DNA of 64,000 nt. It comes from Pseudomonas fluorescens (GTDB lineage: Bacteria; Pseudomonadota; Gammaproteobacteria; Pseudomonadales; Pseudomonadaceae). The position numbers and the translations under genes are program-made. Below, in pieces: positions 9,117 to 18,633 of the stretch (position 1 is the stretch's first letter; the number at the start of each line of letters is the position of its first letter). A model generated the notes under the pieces. That model had not been told where the DNA came from. It searched no databases and saw nothing but the letters and a program-made list of their open reading frames with translations. Location of the stretch: the NCBI RefSeq assembly GCF_001648775.1, contig NZ_LVEJ01000007.1, positions 62,001-126,000 on the forward strand, written 5' to 3'.

Positions 9117-11252
9117 ATGATGAAACAACTCACTCTGCTGGCGAGCCTGTGCGGCTGCCTGTCCGTTAACGTCTGGGCGCAATCCACCGTGGATCTGGCG
9201 CCGATCACCATCGATGGCGAATCCGGTGCCGAGCCGGGCCTGAGCCTCGACCAATCCAGTGGCATGGCCTCACGCCTCGGCCTGAGCGTGCGCGACACGC
9301 CCGCCTCGGTGGCGATAGCCAATCGCAACGACATCGAGCGCCACGGCGCACAGAACTTTCAGGACGCCGCCAACACCCTGCCCGGGGTCAACGCCAGCGC
9401 ACCGCCGGGGTTTGGCGGTTTCGTCTCCTACCGTGGCTTCACCAGCAGCCAGATCACCCAGATGTTTAACGGCATCAACGTTTCCGGTGGCCTCGCGCGG
9501 CCGGTCGACTCGTGGATTTATGATCGAGTCGAACTGGTCGGTGGCCCGTCATCGCTGATCAACGGCGCGGGTTCGGTCGGCGGTTCGCTGAACTACGTGA
9601 CCAAACTGGCGACCCGAGATGAGCAGGCAGTTGAAGGCCGGGTCAGCTACGGCACCTACGACACCACCGAAACCGCCTTCGGCCTCAACCACGCGCTGAC
9701 CGAGCCGAGCGCCGACGTCCAGCACTACGCGCGCCTCGACGTCAGTCACAACACCAGCAACGGCTACATCGACCGCCAGGAACGCGATGCCTGGAGCGTG
9801 GCGTTCTCGCTGTTCAGCGACCTCACGCCGAATCTGTCGCACACCCTGGCGCTGGAATATCAGGACGAACACGAAGACAGTCCGTATTGGGGCACGCCGG
9901 TGCTCAACCCCAAGGCCGGCGAGTTGAAGATCGATAAACACAACCGCTTCAACAACTACAACGTCGAGGACGGCCGCTACGAACAGCGGACGATCTGGGT
10001 GCGTTCGATCATCGACTACCGGATCAACGACAGCACCACGCTACGCAACACGCTGTATCACCTCGATAGCCAACGTGATTACCGCAACCTCGAAACCTAT
10101 CAGTACAACGCCGACAACACGGCGGTGAACCGTTCGACCGCGTATCAGGTGCGTCATCAGGGCGAGCAGAACGGCAACCAGTTCGAACTGCGTCACGACA
10201 ACACGCTGTTCGGGCTCGAGACAACGTGGTCGGGTGGTTTCGAATACAAGGTCAACCAGACCACCAATTCACCACTGAACATCAAAGGCGCCAGCACGGT
10301 CGATCCGAACAACTTCCAGCCGGGGCACTTCTACGACATTCCGGGGACCAATCCGAAGTTGATCAGCGACAAGACCAACGAGGTCACCACCAAAGCTCTA
10401 TTCGTTGAAAACCGCCTGGCGTTGACCGACAAACTGTCGTTGCTCACAGGTCTGCGTTACGACGATATCGACCTCGACGTCACCAACCATCGCACGGTGA
10501 CCGCCGCCAACCCCAAACACCTCAAACGCAGTTGGGAGCCGGTCACCGGACGCGCCGGTTTGACCTACCAGTTCATTCCCTCAGCCAATGTCTACGTGCA
10601 GTACAGCACCGCCGCCGAGCAACCGAACGGCACACAGGACTTCGACGTCTCCACCGGCAAGCAATGGGAGATTGGCAGCAAATTCGACTATCTGAACGGC
10701 CGAGGATCAGCCACCGTCGCGGCTTACACCATCGAGCGCAAAGACTTCGCCGTGACCGATCCGCTGGACCCGACCAGCAGCATTCCGGTCGGTCAGCAGA
10801 CGTCAAAAGGCATCGAGATCGCCAGCTCACTGCGAATCACCGACAAGCTTTTGGCCGAAGGCAATTTCGCCTGGGTCGATGCGCAGTACGACGATTTCAC
10901 CGAGAAAAATGCCGCCGGTGTGGTGGTGTCGCGCAAGGGCAACACACCGACCAATGTGCCGGATCGGGTGGGCAATCTTTGGCTGACTTATGACTTTTCG
11001 CCGCAATGGCAAGGTGGCGTGGATGCGCGATATGTGGCGTCGGTGTATGCCGATACTGCCAACACCATGACCGTGCCGTCGTACACGCTGTTCGGCAGCT
11101 TCCTCAGCTACAAGGTGGATTCACACACGACCGTCACCGGACGCGTGCGTAACCTGACCAACGAGGTGTATGCCGAGTTTGCGCATGTTTCGCCGGCGTA
11201 TTACCTGGGTACGCCGCGTACTTTTGAGTTGGCGGTGATGACGAAATTTTAA
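9117..11252 (+). CDS. TonB-dependent outer-membrane receptor (siderophore type)
   Basis: 711 residues. Signal peptide residues 1-21 (MMKQLTLLASLCGCLSVNVW, cleavage probably after Ala21). The plug domain follows (DTPASVAIANRNDIERHGAQ; LPGVNASAPPG; VELVGGPSSLINGAGSVGGS), then a 22-strand barrel ending in an aromatic residue (LAVMTKF). The plug motifs are those of the siderophore receptor branch. Ligand unknown; the DUF2946 neighbour raises the possibility of copper or another metal complex. ATG codons at 9117 and 9120 are both possible starts. Confidence 0.85.
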   Translation: MMKQLTLLASLCGCLSVNVWAQSTVDLAPITIDGESGAEPGLSLDQSSGMASRLGLSVRDTPASVAIANRNDIERHGAQNFQDAANTLPGVNASAPPGFGGFVSYRGFTSSQITQMFNGINVSGGLARPVDSWIYDRVELVGGPSSLINGAGSVGGSLNYVTKLATRDEQAVEGRVSYGTYDTTETAFGLNHALTEPSADVQHYARLDVSHNTSNGYIDRQERDAWSVAFSLFSDLTPNLSHTLALEYQDEHEDSPYWGTPVLNPKAGELKIDKHNRFNNYNVEDGRYEQRTIWVRSIIDYRINDSTTLRNTLYHLDSQRDYRNLETYQYNADNTAVNRSTAYQVRHQGEQNGNQFELRHDNTLFGLETTWSGGFEYKVNQTTNSPLNIKGASTVDPNNFQPGHFYDIPGTNPKLISDKTNEVTTKALFVENRLALTDKLSLLTGLRYDDIDLDVTNHRTVTAANPKHLKRSWEPVTGRAGLTYQFIPSANVYVQYSTAAEQPNGTQDFDVSTGKQWEIGSKFDYLNGRGSATVAAYTIERKDFAVTDPLDPTSSIPVGQQTSKGIEIASSLRITDKLLAEGNFAWVDAQYDDFTEKNAAGVVVSRKGNTPTNVPDRVGNLWLTYDFSPQWQGGVDARYVASVYADTANTMTVPSYTLFGSFLSYKVDSHTTVTGRVRNLTNEVYAEFAHVSPAYYLGTPRTFELAVMTKF

Positions 11253-11254
11253 GA

Positions 11255-11333
11255 GCTTCGCGAGCAAGCTCGCTCCCACATTGTTGTGAACGACACATAT
11301 ACACTGTGGGAGCGAGCTTGCTCGCGAAGAGGC
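11255..11333. repeat. REP palindrome pair
   Basis: Inverted copies of the REP unit (variant AGCAAGCTCGCTCC) between the convergent TonB receptor and binding-protein genes; probably also serves as a transcription barrier. Confidence 0.9.
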
Positions 11334-11348
11334 CGGGCACTACAGCCT

Positions 11349-12365
11349 CTATTTCAGATCAGCCGAAACCTTCTCCGCCACATCCTTCGGCAACCACGCC
11401 TGCCACACCTCCGGGTGTGCCTTCATGAAGGCCACCGCCGCCTCCCGCGGGGCGGTGTGCTTCTCGCTCATCTTCGCCAGCGCCTTGTTCAAAGGCTCGA
11501 TCGGAAAGTCGACTTTGCTGAAGAACTCGGCAATCTGCGGATACTGTTTCTGAAACGGCGTAGACACGCCAATCGACAACTTCGACGCCAGCGAGCGGGT
11601 CGGTTTCGGATTGGGATTATCGGCATCGGTCAGCGTCTTCCACGCCTCGGCATCGAACGCCGGCTCTTCCAGCTGCACCAGTTTGAACTTGCCGAGCAAC
11701 GGCGTAGGTGACCAGTAGTAGAACAACACCGGTTTGCCGCGACGAATCGAAGAGCTGATTTCGGCATCCAGCGCCGCGCCCGAGCCACTGCGGAAATTGG
11801 TGTAATCGTCCTGCAACCCATAAGCCGTCAACTTCTGCTTGTTGACCACTTCCGACGTCCAGCCAATCGGGCTGTTGAGGAAACGGCCCTTGCTCGGGTT
11901 CTCCGGATCCTTGAACACATCCTTGTATTTTTTCAGATCGCTGACACTGCGCAGGTCCGGTGCCAAAGGCTTGATGCCCTTGGCCGGGTCGCCCTTGATT
12001 ACGTACTCCGGCACCCACCAGCCCTCGGTGGCGCCCTTGACCGTATCACCGAGGCTGACGACTTTGCCTTCGGCCTCGGCCTTGACCCACACCGGACTGC
12101 GCCCCGCCCACTCTTCGCCTATGACCTGAATGTCATTGTTGGCCAGGGCGGTTTCCAGGGTGATGGTGGTGCCGGGCAAGGTGTCCGTCGGCAAGCCATA
12201 GCCCTTTTCGACAATGATCCGCAGGACATCGGTGATCAGGCTGCCGCTTTCCCAGTTCAGGTCGGCGAAATGGATCGGCGTCTGCGCCGCCATCACCGAG
12301 GGTGCCGATGCCAACAAGCCGAATGCGGCCACGCTGGCGGCCAATAACCGTCGAAATCCGTTCAT
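11349..12365 (-). CDS. ABC transporter substrate-binding protein, glycine betaine/OpuAC type
   Basis: 338 residues from the ATG at 12365 (AGG about 8 bp upstream). Signal peptide residues 1-26 ending SVMAA. Family features are IHFADLNWESGSLITDVLRI at the start of the mature protein, aromatic residues suited to a quaternary-ammonium cage (EGWWVPEYV, VLFYYWSPTP), and a total length normal for OpuAC/ProX proteins. It should bind a compatible solute such as betaine or choline in the periplasm. No ATPase or permease gene is adjacent, so it is an orphan receptor that would have to share a transporter encoded elsewhere. Confidence 0.8.
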   Translation of the reverse strand: MNGFRRLLAASVAAFGLLASAPSVMAAQTPIHFADLNWESGSLITDVLRIIVEKGYGLPTDTLPGTTITLETALANNDIQVIGEEWAGRSPVWVKAEAEGKVVSLGDTVKGATEGWWVPEYVIKGDPAKGIKPLAPDLRSVSDLKKYKDVFKDPENPSKGRFLNSPIGWTSEVVNKQKLTAYGLQDDYTNFRSGSGAALDAEISSSIRRGKPVLFYYWSPTPLLGKFKLVQLEEPAFDAEAWKTLTDADNPNPKPTRSLASKLSIGVSTPFQKQYPQIAEFFSKVDFPIEPLNKALAKMSEKHTAPREAAVAFMKAHPEVWQAWLPKDVAEKVSADLK

Positions 12366-12492
12366 GCATTGCACCTCGTGCTGTTCACAGCAATAGCAGG
12401 ATGGCCTGATGGAAGACCGCAAGCCTCTGAATACTCAGTCAACTGACTGTAGCCGAGGTTCCTGCTTTTTCCGGGCTCAGGCCCGGACGAGG

Positions 12493-12690
12493 TTACGAAT
12501 CAGATTTTTCCTGCAAGCTTTGCAGCTCGCGTCTGACCATGCTGGCGTATTCCGCCGGACGCAGCATGTAGATCTGCGCAGCCACCCAATTCAACCAGGC
12601 GCCTTGTAGCTCGGCCTTGGCTGCGATCATTCGCCGGGCCTCCTCGCGCGCGGTGTCGAGGTTCTGCGAATGGAAATCCGAACGGCTCAC
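12493..12690 (-). CDS. Small hypothetical protein, probably helical
   Basis: 65 residues, strongly charged and alanine-rich (LDTAREEARRMIAAKAELQG), with a C-terminal helical region. Its ATG overlaps the stop of the upstream 149-residue gene by 4 bp, so the two form a translationally coupled pair. I do not recognise the family. The phasin-like composition is not enough for a call. Confidence 0.55.
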   Translation of the reverse strand: MSRSDFHSQNLDTAREEARRMIAAKAELQGAWLNWVAAQIYMLRPAEYASMVRRELQSLQEKSDS

Positions 12691-13136
12691 TCGCTGGCCT
12701 TGAAGGTCACCAACTCACCCTTGCGCCATTTCGCGGCTTTGGCGGTGACGGCTTTCAGGGTTTTGGTCAGGCCTTCCTGCAGTTGCTGGTTGGCGGCGAA
12801 CACGGTCACCACGCTATGGCCTTCCTTGAACAGGATCGCGTGACCGTCAGCGGTATCGACAAAGGCGTAATCGCCCAGGCCATAAACCGTCAGTTTGATT
12901 TCGCGAAAGCGGATATCCATCTTGCCGCCTTCACGGCTGGGCAAGACCGATGCGCTGAAATGATCGCCAACCTTGAGCTTGAGCCCCGGTTTGTCATCGA
13001 CCACCAAGGCACTTTCTGTGTCGATTTCAGCGACGTAAACACCTTCAGCGTTTTGCTCGGTGATGTAAACGAAACGCGACTGGAACAACTTGACCAGCTT
13101 TGCGCGCAAATCACCCAGCACGAACAAAGCATGCAT
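12687..13136 (-). CDS. Hypothetical protein, beta-rich
   Basis: 149 residues if the ATG at 13136 (MHALFVLGDLRAKLVKLF) is the start; the frame is open to an ATG at 13277, but that extension looks like unrelated hydrophobic sequence. The body appears beta-rich (SRFVYITEQN, GVYVAEIDTESALVVDD, KVGDHFSASVLPS) and ends in a basic helix (LTKTLKAVTAKAAKWRKGEL). No signal peptide from this start. Coupled to the following 65-residue gene. Family not recognised. Confidence 0.55.
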   Translation of the reverse strand: MHALFVLGDLRAKLVKLFQSRFVYITEQNAEGVYVAEIDTESALVVDDKPGLKLKVGDHFSASVLPSREGGKMDIRFREIKLTVYGLGDYAFVDTADGHAILFKEGHSVVTVFAANQQLQEGLTKTLKAVTAKAAKWRKGELVTFKASE

Positions 13137-13560
13137 ATCGAGGTTACTGACTGCCAAAGAAACATCCCCACATCTGGAAAAACCGAGCACGGAAAACGCG
13201 CACGGCAAAAAAAACGGCCAAGCCGACAGAACTGCCAGGTGACTCAAATAAAAGTTCGAAGTGAGCAGAGCGCTCATTCATCGCGAGGTGCGTAAGACTA
13301 CTGGAATGTCACTCGCGAAACTTGCTCCGATGTCGCCAAAGCTTGCAGGAAAACTCCTCACTGGCGTTCCGAGAAAGCTGACTACGAACTTTAGGGAAAA
13401 TTCTCACGAAAAAAAGCACTTTTCCGACATATCGCACGTGAAAAATTGCTTTAGATAAGCCCTGTCGTCAACAGGTACTGGCGATTCTAGAGCAGCGATG
13501 CTCATTACGACTACCCGAAACGGCCTGTAAATATCGGCCGACTGATGAAAAGGACTTCAT
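13137..13560. other. Intergenic region without a recognisable gene
   Basis: 424 bp separating divergent genes and holding the promoters of both. AT content rises around 13390-13460 (runs of A and T). I see no convincing ORF, RNA gene or repeat; short open frames here lack ribosome-binding sites. Confidence 0.4.
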
Positions 13561-13812
13561 ATGTGCACTTTGACTCACTTTGCCATGCCCGCTGAGGCCA
13601 GACTTGAATCGACATTGGTCCTGCATGTCAGTGCGATGCCTGACCAGAGCCCACGCTTTCAAGTCGTGCCCGCGGGCAATGCGTTTTTCCACATCAGGGA
13701 AAAATCGACCGGTCGCGTAAGAGGTTTCCGCGAACACCATAACGAAGCCTGCGCCCTCGCCCGGTCACTTGAAGCACAAATCGAACTCCCGGCGAGCGGA
13801 TGCCTCAGATAA
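13561..13812 (+). CDS. Small hypothetical protein
   Basis: 83 residues, ATG preceded by AAAGGA at good spacing. Sequence features: a central beta-like segment (FQVVPAGNAFFHIREKSTGR) followed by RVRGFREHHNEACALARSLE, reminiscent of small single-domain pseudomonad proteins that pack a strand pair against one helix. Probably cytoplasmic. Lies 47 bp upstream of the DUF2789 gene in the same direction. Confidence 0.6.
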   Translation: MCTLTHFAMPAEARLESTLVLHVSAMPDQSPRFQVVPAGNAFFHIREKSTGRVRGFREHHNEACALARSLEAQIELPASGCLR

Positions 13813-13859
13813 GGAGAGTGATCAATCGCGCCCCTCGGCGCTAACCCAAGGAGCACACG

Positions 13860-14096
13860 ATGGAACTGCCAGCATACAATCTGAAAACCCTGTTTGATCA
13901 ACTGGGCCTGCCTTCGGAAGATACGGCAATCGACGACTTCATCGAAGAGCACCCATTGGACAAAGACACTAAGTTGATAGATGCCGACTTCTGGTCACCG
14001 CAACAGGCGCAATTGCTCAAGGAATGGTTGCGTGCCGACGGTGAAGAAGCCGTGATGGTCGATGAACTGAACGTGCGCCTGCATCGCGGCAAGTAA
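13860..14096 (+). CDS. DUF2789 family protein
   Basis: 78 residues, acidic, with the family's layout: LKTLFDQLGLPSEDTAIDDF, then HPLDKDTKLIDADFWSPQQA, then a helix LLKEWLRADGEE. DUF2789 proteins are short and of unknown function. Ribosome-binding site AAGGAG 7 bp upstream. Converges with the 67-residue gene on the other strand, with only 6 bp between the stops. Confidence 0.8.
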   Translation: MELPAYNLKTLFDQLGLPSEDTAIDDFIEEHPLDKDTKLIDADFWSPQQAQLLKEWLRADGEEAVMVDELNVRLHRGK

Positions 14097-14102
14097 CCCT
14101 GA

Positions 14103-14306
14103 TCAGTGCAGGCTGTCACCCGGCTCCGATTGCAATTGCGCGAGCCACGCAGCCCTGCACTCCTCGGCTTCACCGCGACTGGCAAACGCGGTGCCGCGTC
14201 GTTCACCATTGAGTAGAACCACCCAGCAAACGCTTTGGCCCATTGCGCGCAACCCGGCGGGTACACCACTGCCGATCATCACGGCGACATCAACCCGGCA
14301 CTGCAT
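14103..14306 (-). CDS. Small hypothetical protein
   Basis: 67 residues starting MQCRVDVAVMIGSGVPAGLR, with a perfect GGAGGT ribosome-binding site 4 bp before the ATG. The product has one short beta-like N-terminal half and a helical end (SRGEAEECRAAWLAQLQ). The strong translation signal supports a real gene; function not recognised. Confidence 0.55.
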   Translation of the reverse strand: MQCRVDVAVMIGSGVPAGLRAMGQSVCWVVLLNGERRGTAFASRGEAEECRAAWLAQLQSEPGDSLH

Positions 14307-14415
14307 GCCGACCTCCTGAAATAATTAGCTGCCTAACTAAGTCGGCAGGTTAATGCTTTCTTTCAGGGGGAAACAGCAACGCCGGTGCACAGAACCCTTG
14401 CCGCAACGGTAACAA

Positions 14416-16020
14416 TCAGCGCGGATTCTCGGGTTTGTAGCCCAAACGCAAACCGCCCCAGTGCCGGCCCTTGATCATGATCGGCACCGATAAATCGTGC
14501 ATCAGCTCACCGGTGTCGCGCGTGTAAGTCTGCAACAGCACCGGTTGTTGATGGCTGCCGCAACGGATCCCGGTGCGATCGGCAAATTTGCGTTTGGTGC
14601 GGTTGTTCACCGCATCGACCTGCGCGTCCCCGGTCAACGGCTGACTGAACGCCTGATTATGCGTCGGCACATAACCCTGCTGCGTGCAGGCGATGGCAAA
14701 CACCAAACCTTCGTGACGCGGTAGCAACGGCTCTTGAATCGCCGGCAGCACCTGATCGGTATAGCGGTCAAAACGGGTTTGATATTTCGCCGGCTGAGTC
14801 TTCGGGATCGGCTGATACTGACGGTCGAACAAGTCTTCGAGGCTGACCCGCCCCTGCTCGACATCCGCCTCGAACCGCGCCGCGATCTGGCTGGCACCTT
14901 CGCGCGCCAAGTCATAGATGCGCTGGTGATAGTCGTCCAGACCGACTTCGGCCAGACGCTCGCTGATGGTCTCGGCCTGGCCTTCCATCTGCACCGCCGC
15001 TTCGGCAAGGCGCCGGGTTTGCTGATCACTGATCGCCAGATCGCTGCGCATCTGCTCGATAGCCTTGAACAGGCTGTCGAGTTGCTCGCGATTGGTTTCG
15101 GCGCCGCGGGCGATTTCACCGACCTGACCTTCCACCCCAGCCGCCAATCGCGCGATGTTCTCCAGATGCTGACCGGTGTGCTCGACCTGCTCGACGCCGG
15201 TGTGCAGATCGCTGGACAGCTCGCGAATCTGCTCCACCACCTGCGCAGTACGTTGCTGAATATCGGCGACCATCTCACCGACCTCGCCGGTCGCCGACGC
15301 CGTGCGCGCCGCCAATCCGCGCACCTCATCCGCCACCACCGCAAAACCGCGCCCATGCTCACCGGCGCGCGCGGCTTCAATCGCAGCGTTGAGGGCGAGT
15401 AAATTGGTCTGGCTGGCGATCGACTGAATGACCAGAGTCACGCGCTGAATGTCATCACTGCGCAGGCTCAAGGCCTCGATCAGCTCGCGACTGGCATTGG
15501 CGCGCTGACTGAGTTGATGCATGCGTGCGATCGAATCGACCAGCTCAGTGCGCCCCGCCGCGCTGCTGTGATGCGCCTCGCTGGCAGCGGCGAGCGCTTC
15601 TCGGCTTAGCTGCGATGTCGCGTGTTCGGTGGCGATCATCACCTCGGCGTTGCTGACAATCCGTGCCGCCGCATCGAGCTGTGATTCGAGTTTGCTTGCC
15701 AGTTCCTTGACCGAAAACGCCACGCCGGCCGCCGACAACGCGTTGTGGCTGGTGGTGTAGGAAAGGTCTCGGGTCAATTCGGAAATGGCGCTGCCAGTGT
15801 CGGCAGGCTGTGCAGCGGGGACGGCTCGGGAGCGCAGGCGCGGCAACCAGACAATCAGCACCGCCAGCGGCATGCCAACGTAAAGCGACCACTCACCCAG
15901 CGTCATGCCGACCAACAACAGCATCAGGGCGATGCTTTGCAGGGTCGGTGCGATCCAGCGGTTTTTCGGCAAAAGCACTGGTGCAGGCAAAGCCCCAACC
16001 AGAGATCCATCTCTCGTCAT
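14416..16020 (-). CDS. Methyl-accepting chemotaxis protein with C-terminal sensor region
   Basis: 534 residues. Two adjacent membrane helices near the N terminus (residues about 26-40 and 44-60) with almost no periplasmic loop. The cytoplasmic signalling hairpin follows, with its conserved tip [20 protein letters not shown] and [20 protein letters not shown] around residues 203-245. A separate C-terminal domain of about 150 residues comes after the hairpin ([12 protein letters not shown] ... [20 protein letters not shown]), ending in a PAS/Cache-like strand pattern. The input is therefore probably cytoplasmic, and the order (membrane, signalling, sensor) is inverted relative to classic receptors. 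Ligand unknown. Confidence 0.8.
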   Translation of the reverse strand: MTRDGSLVGALPAPVLLPKNRWIAPTLQSIALMLLLVGMTLGEWSLYVGMPLAVLIVWLPRLRSRAVPAAQPADTGSAISELTRDLSYTTSHNALSAAGVAFSVKELASKLESQLDAAARIVSNAEVMIATEHATSQLSREALAAASEAHHSSAAGRTELVDSIARMHQLSQRANASRELIEALSLRSDDIQRVTLVIQSIASQTNLLALNAAIEAARAGEHGRGFAVVADEVRGLAARTASATGEVGEMVADIQQRTAQVVEQIRELSSDLHTGVEQVEHTGQHLENIARLAAGVEGQVGEIARGAETNREQLDSLFKAIEQMRSDLAISDQQTRRLAEAAVQMEGQAETISERLAEVGLDDYHQRIYDLAREGASQIAARFEADVEQGRVSLEDLFDRQYQPIPKTQPAKYQTRFDRYTDQVLPAIQEPLLPRHEGLVFAIACTQQGYVPTHNQAFSQPLTGDAQVDAVNNRTKRKFADRTGIRCGSHQQPVLLQTYTRDTGELMHDLSVPIMIKGRHWGGLRLGYKPENPR

Positions 16021-16156
16021 ATCAACACCCCACGCTTGTTCTCATTGTTGTGACTGCATTAAACGCCACTACAACGCCATTATCTATGGTCCGTTAGTCG
16101 TGGGGTCTGTGGCAGGTCAATGGAATGGCTCGGGCTTATTGCAGACGTGCAAAAAC

Positions 16157-16213
16157 AAAGATCGCAGCCTTCAGCAGCTCTATATAGAAGCTGCCGAAGG
16201 CCGCGATCTTTTC
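16157..16213. repeat. Long imperfect palindrome, probable terminator-type repeat
   Basis: AAGATCGCAGCCTTC at 16158-16172 pairs with GAAGGCCGCGATCTT at 16196-16210, with a further GCAGCT/AGCTGC stem inside and the T run after 16210. This hairpin class, built on GATCGCAGCCTTC, is common downstream of pseudomonad genes. A related degraded copy occurs at 59609-59677. Confidence 0.7.
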
Positions 16214-16247
16214 GGGGCAACCCACATTCATGGGTTACCGCACAGAA

Positions 16248-16652
16248 TCAGGCCTGACGCTGGTGCTTGTCGATCTGCTCGTGACGCTCTTGAGCTTCGA
16301 TGCAGTACTTGGTGGTCGGGCTGATCAGCAGGCGTTTCAGGCCAATGGCCTCGCCGCTGTCGTCGCACCAGCCAAAGCTGTCTTCCTTGATGCGCTCAAG
16401 GGCTTGTTCCAGTTGCGGCAGCATGCGCTGGTCGCGATCGATCGCGTTCACCAGCCAAGTGCGCTCTTCTTCAACCGAAGCCGCGTCCGCCGGGTCAGCC
16501 GGGGTGTCCAGGCTTTCGATGGCGATACGATTTTGCTCAATGCGCTCGTGGGTTTCGACTTTCATGTTCTGCAACAGCTCAGTGAAGAAAGCGTGTTGCT
16601 CTGCATTCATGTAGTCATCTGCCGGCATGGCCAGCAACTTGTCCTTTGTCAT
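16248..16652 (-). CDS. DksA/TraR-family regulator lacking two zinc cysteines (DksA2-like)
   Basis: 134 residues from the ATG at 16652; the frame continues upstream without a better start. The N-terminal coiled coil carries the acidic tip region (ESLDTPADPADAASVEEE). The C-terminal globule has WCDDSGEAIGLKRLLISPTT and YCIEAQERHE: each canonical CxxC pair keeps only its first Cys (CDDS and CIEA). This pattern and the length match DksA2-type paralogues that work without zinc in the secondary channel of RNA polymerase. The zinc-containing main DksA is expected elsewhere in the genome. No Zur-like site was recognised upstream. Confidence 0.8.
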   Translation of the reverse strand: MTKDKLLAMPADDYMNAEQHAFFTELLQNMKVETHERIEQNRIAIESLDTPADPADAASVEEERTWLVNAIDRDQRMLPQLEQALERIKEDSFGWCDDSGEAIGLKRLLISPTTKYCIEAQERHEQIDKHQRQA

Positions 16653-17055
16653 TGATATCTCTATAAAAAAACGTGCATTAAGGCGAATTAGGGAGCGTTT
16701 CGGCGAACCGTGTCCGGTCGACGAAAAGGCATCGTTTATTGCAAACGCCACCCGGCACTCAATTTACGAGGGGCGGCAGTCTAAGGCCCGAATGAGGCCT
16801 CAGCAACTGTAAATACAGGGAATTTGTCCGACAAAGCCCGGAAAGTGCTCTGACACCGGAACCACAGCGGTTATCGGAGTGCGTTTATAGCAAGAAATTC
16901 AGTCGAGCGGAGGTATATAGAAGACAAACGGCTAACCGGGCGGCACGGCATCGGCATCTTTTCGCCCTTTAGTGCATCGTTTCAGCCAGGCAGAACAGCA
17001 AAAGCCCCCCTAATATCAGGCCCAAAGCATGATCAATCAGCCTGAAGGATAACTT
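16653..17055. other. Divergent intergenic region
   Basis: 403 bp between the DksA2-like gene and the rpiR-type gene. It must hold both promoters. No ORF with a ribosome-binding site and no clear repeat or RNA was found. Confidence 0.4.
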
Positions 17056-17964
17056 ATGCCCCGCCCCGATCTGCCGGCCACCGACGAGGTTTCACTCGCC
17101 AGCCCTCCGATCAATGCCGAGCGCCTGCTGCGACTGATCACCGACGAATACGATGCCCTGCCGCGCCAACTCAAACGCGTCGCCAGCTACATCAGCCAGC
17201 AGAGCGACCGGATCATGGTCGACCGCATCAGCGACATCGCCCGGGAATGCGAAGTCCACCCGTCCGCCATCGTCCGCTTCTCGCAGCGCTTCGGCTTCAG
17301 CGGCTTCAGCGAAATGCAGGCGCTGTTCCGTAGCGCCTACACCCACAAAGCCTCGCCGGTGCAGAACTACCAGCAACGCATCCGCAGCATGATCGCCAAC
17401 CAGTCGCAGCAAGCCAGCGCCGGCGACCTCGCCCGCGAATGCATCGACGCCACGCGTTCAAGCATCGAACGTCTGGGCCGCGAGCTCGACGACACCGCAT
17501 TCGAAACCGCCGTCGACCTGATCGTCAACGCCGACAACATCTACGTCGTCGGCGTGCGCCGCTCCTTCGCCGTCGCCGACTACCTCGTTTACAACTTGCA
17601 ACACACTCACAAGCGCATTCACCTGGTCTCCGGACTTGGCGGCAGCTATCGCGAGCAAATGCGCAGCGTGCGCGCGAACGATCTGGTGATCGCCATCAGC
17701 TTCACGCCCTACGCCAAAGAAACCCAACACTGCCTGCGCTACGCCCGCCAGCAACAGGCCAACACCCTGATCCTTACCGACAGCCACCTCTCGCCACTGG
17801 CCAAACACGCAAACAGCGTATTGCTGGTCAACGAAGGCAGCGCCCTCGCCTTTCGTTCATTGAGTGCGACGTTGTGTCTGTGTCAGGCGTTGTTCGTGGC
17901 GGTGGCGTATCGGCTGGAACTGAATGTTGATGAGATTCACGAACAACCCGGCTTCGACGACTGA
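17056..17964 (+). CDS. MurR/RpiR-family transcriptional regulator
   Basis: 302 residues. N-terminal HTH_6 domain (residues about 25-95: LPRQLKRVASYISQQSDRIM, CEVHPSAIVRFSQRFGFSGF) and C-terminal SIS sugar-phosphate-binding domain (about 135-275: ADNIYVVGVRRSFAVADYLV, VIAISFTPYAKETQHCLRYA). RpiR regulators sense phosphorylated sugars or related metabolites. No sugar catabolic operon is adjacent; the next genes encode a glutathione transferase and AlkC, so its targets are probably elsewhere. Confidence 0.88.
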   Translation: MPRPDLPATDEVSLASPPINAERLLRLITDEYDALPRQLKRVASYISQQSDRIMVDRISDIARECEVHPSAIVRFSQRFGFSGFSEMQALFRSAYTHKASPVQNYQQRIRSMIANQSQQASAGDLARECIDATRSSIERLGRELDDTAFETAVDLIVNADNIYVVGVRRSFAVADYLVYNLQHTHKRIHLVSGLGGSYREQMRSVRANDLVIAISFTPYAKETQHCLRYARQQQANTLILTDSHLSPLAKHANSVLLVNEGSALAFRSLSATLCLCQALFVAVAYRLELNVDEIHEQPGFDD

Positions 17965-18025
17965 CAATTGCCTCAGCGTCGGCTAGGTTATGCCTTCCCA
18001 CCGGTTTGACTTGAAGGAACGCGTC

Positions 18026-18631
18026 ATGAAACTGATCGGCATGCTGGACTCCCCTTACGTACGCCGCGTGGCGATCTCCGCCAAACGCTTAGGCATCGAC
18101 CTCGAACACGAGTCAGTCTCGGTGTTCCGCCACTTCGAGCAATTCCAGCAAATCAACCCGGTGGTCAAAGCCCCGACACTGATCCTCGACGACGGCGTCG
18201 TCCTGATGGACTCAACGCTCATCCTCGACTACCTCGAAGCCAGCTCCGGCAAAAGCCTGCTGCCGACCGAATTAGGTCAGCGAGCCCAAACCCTGCGCCT
18301 GATCGGCCTCAGCCTCGCCGCCTGCGAAAAAGCCGTGCAGCTTTATTACGAACGCAACCTGCGCCCGGCCGACATTCAATACCAGCCGTGGGTCGAACGC
18401 GTCGAAGGCCAACTCGCCGCCGCCTTCACCGCCCTCGAGCAAGAACTGGAAAAAACCGGCCTGCCCACCGACGGCACCCTCACCCAGGCCGGCATCAGCC
18501 TCGCCGTCGCCTGGAGCTTCACCGACCTCGTCGTCCCTGACCAGATCGACACCCGCCGCTACCCCCACATCGCCCAATACACCGCCTACGCCGAAACCCT
18601 CGAAGCGTTCGTCAGCACCCCGATGACCTGA
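18026..18631 (+). CDS. Glutathione S-transferase family protein
   Basis: 201 residues from the ATG at 18026 (AAGGA 9 bp upstream; an upstream in-frame ATG at 17990 lacks one). N-terminal thioredoxin-like domain: MKLIGMLDSPYVRRVAISAK, with NPVVKAPTLILDDG and the glutathione-contacting MDSTLILDYLE. The C-terminal domain is all helical. Cytoplasmic; substrate unknown. Its stop is 2 bp from the alkC start, so the two are probably co-translated, which would fit a joint role against electrophiles or alkylating agents (inference). Confidence 0.85.
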   Translation: MKLIGMLDSPYVRRVAISAKRLGIDLEHESVSVFRHFEQFQQINPVVKAPTLILDDGVVLMDSTLILDYLEASSGKSLLPTELGQRAQTLRLIGLSLAACEKAVQLYYERNLRPADIQYQPWVERVEGQLAAAFTALEQELEKTGLPTDGTLTQAGISLAVAWSFTDLVVPDQIDTRRYPHIAQYTAYAETLEAFVSTPMT

Positions 18632-18633
18632 CC

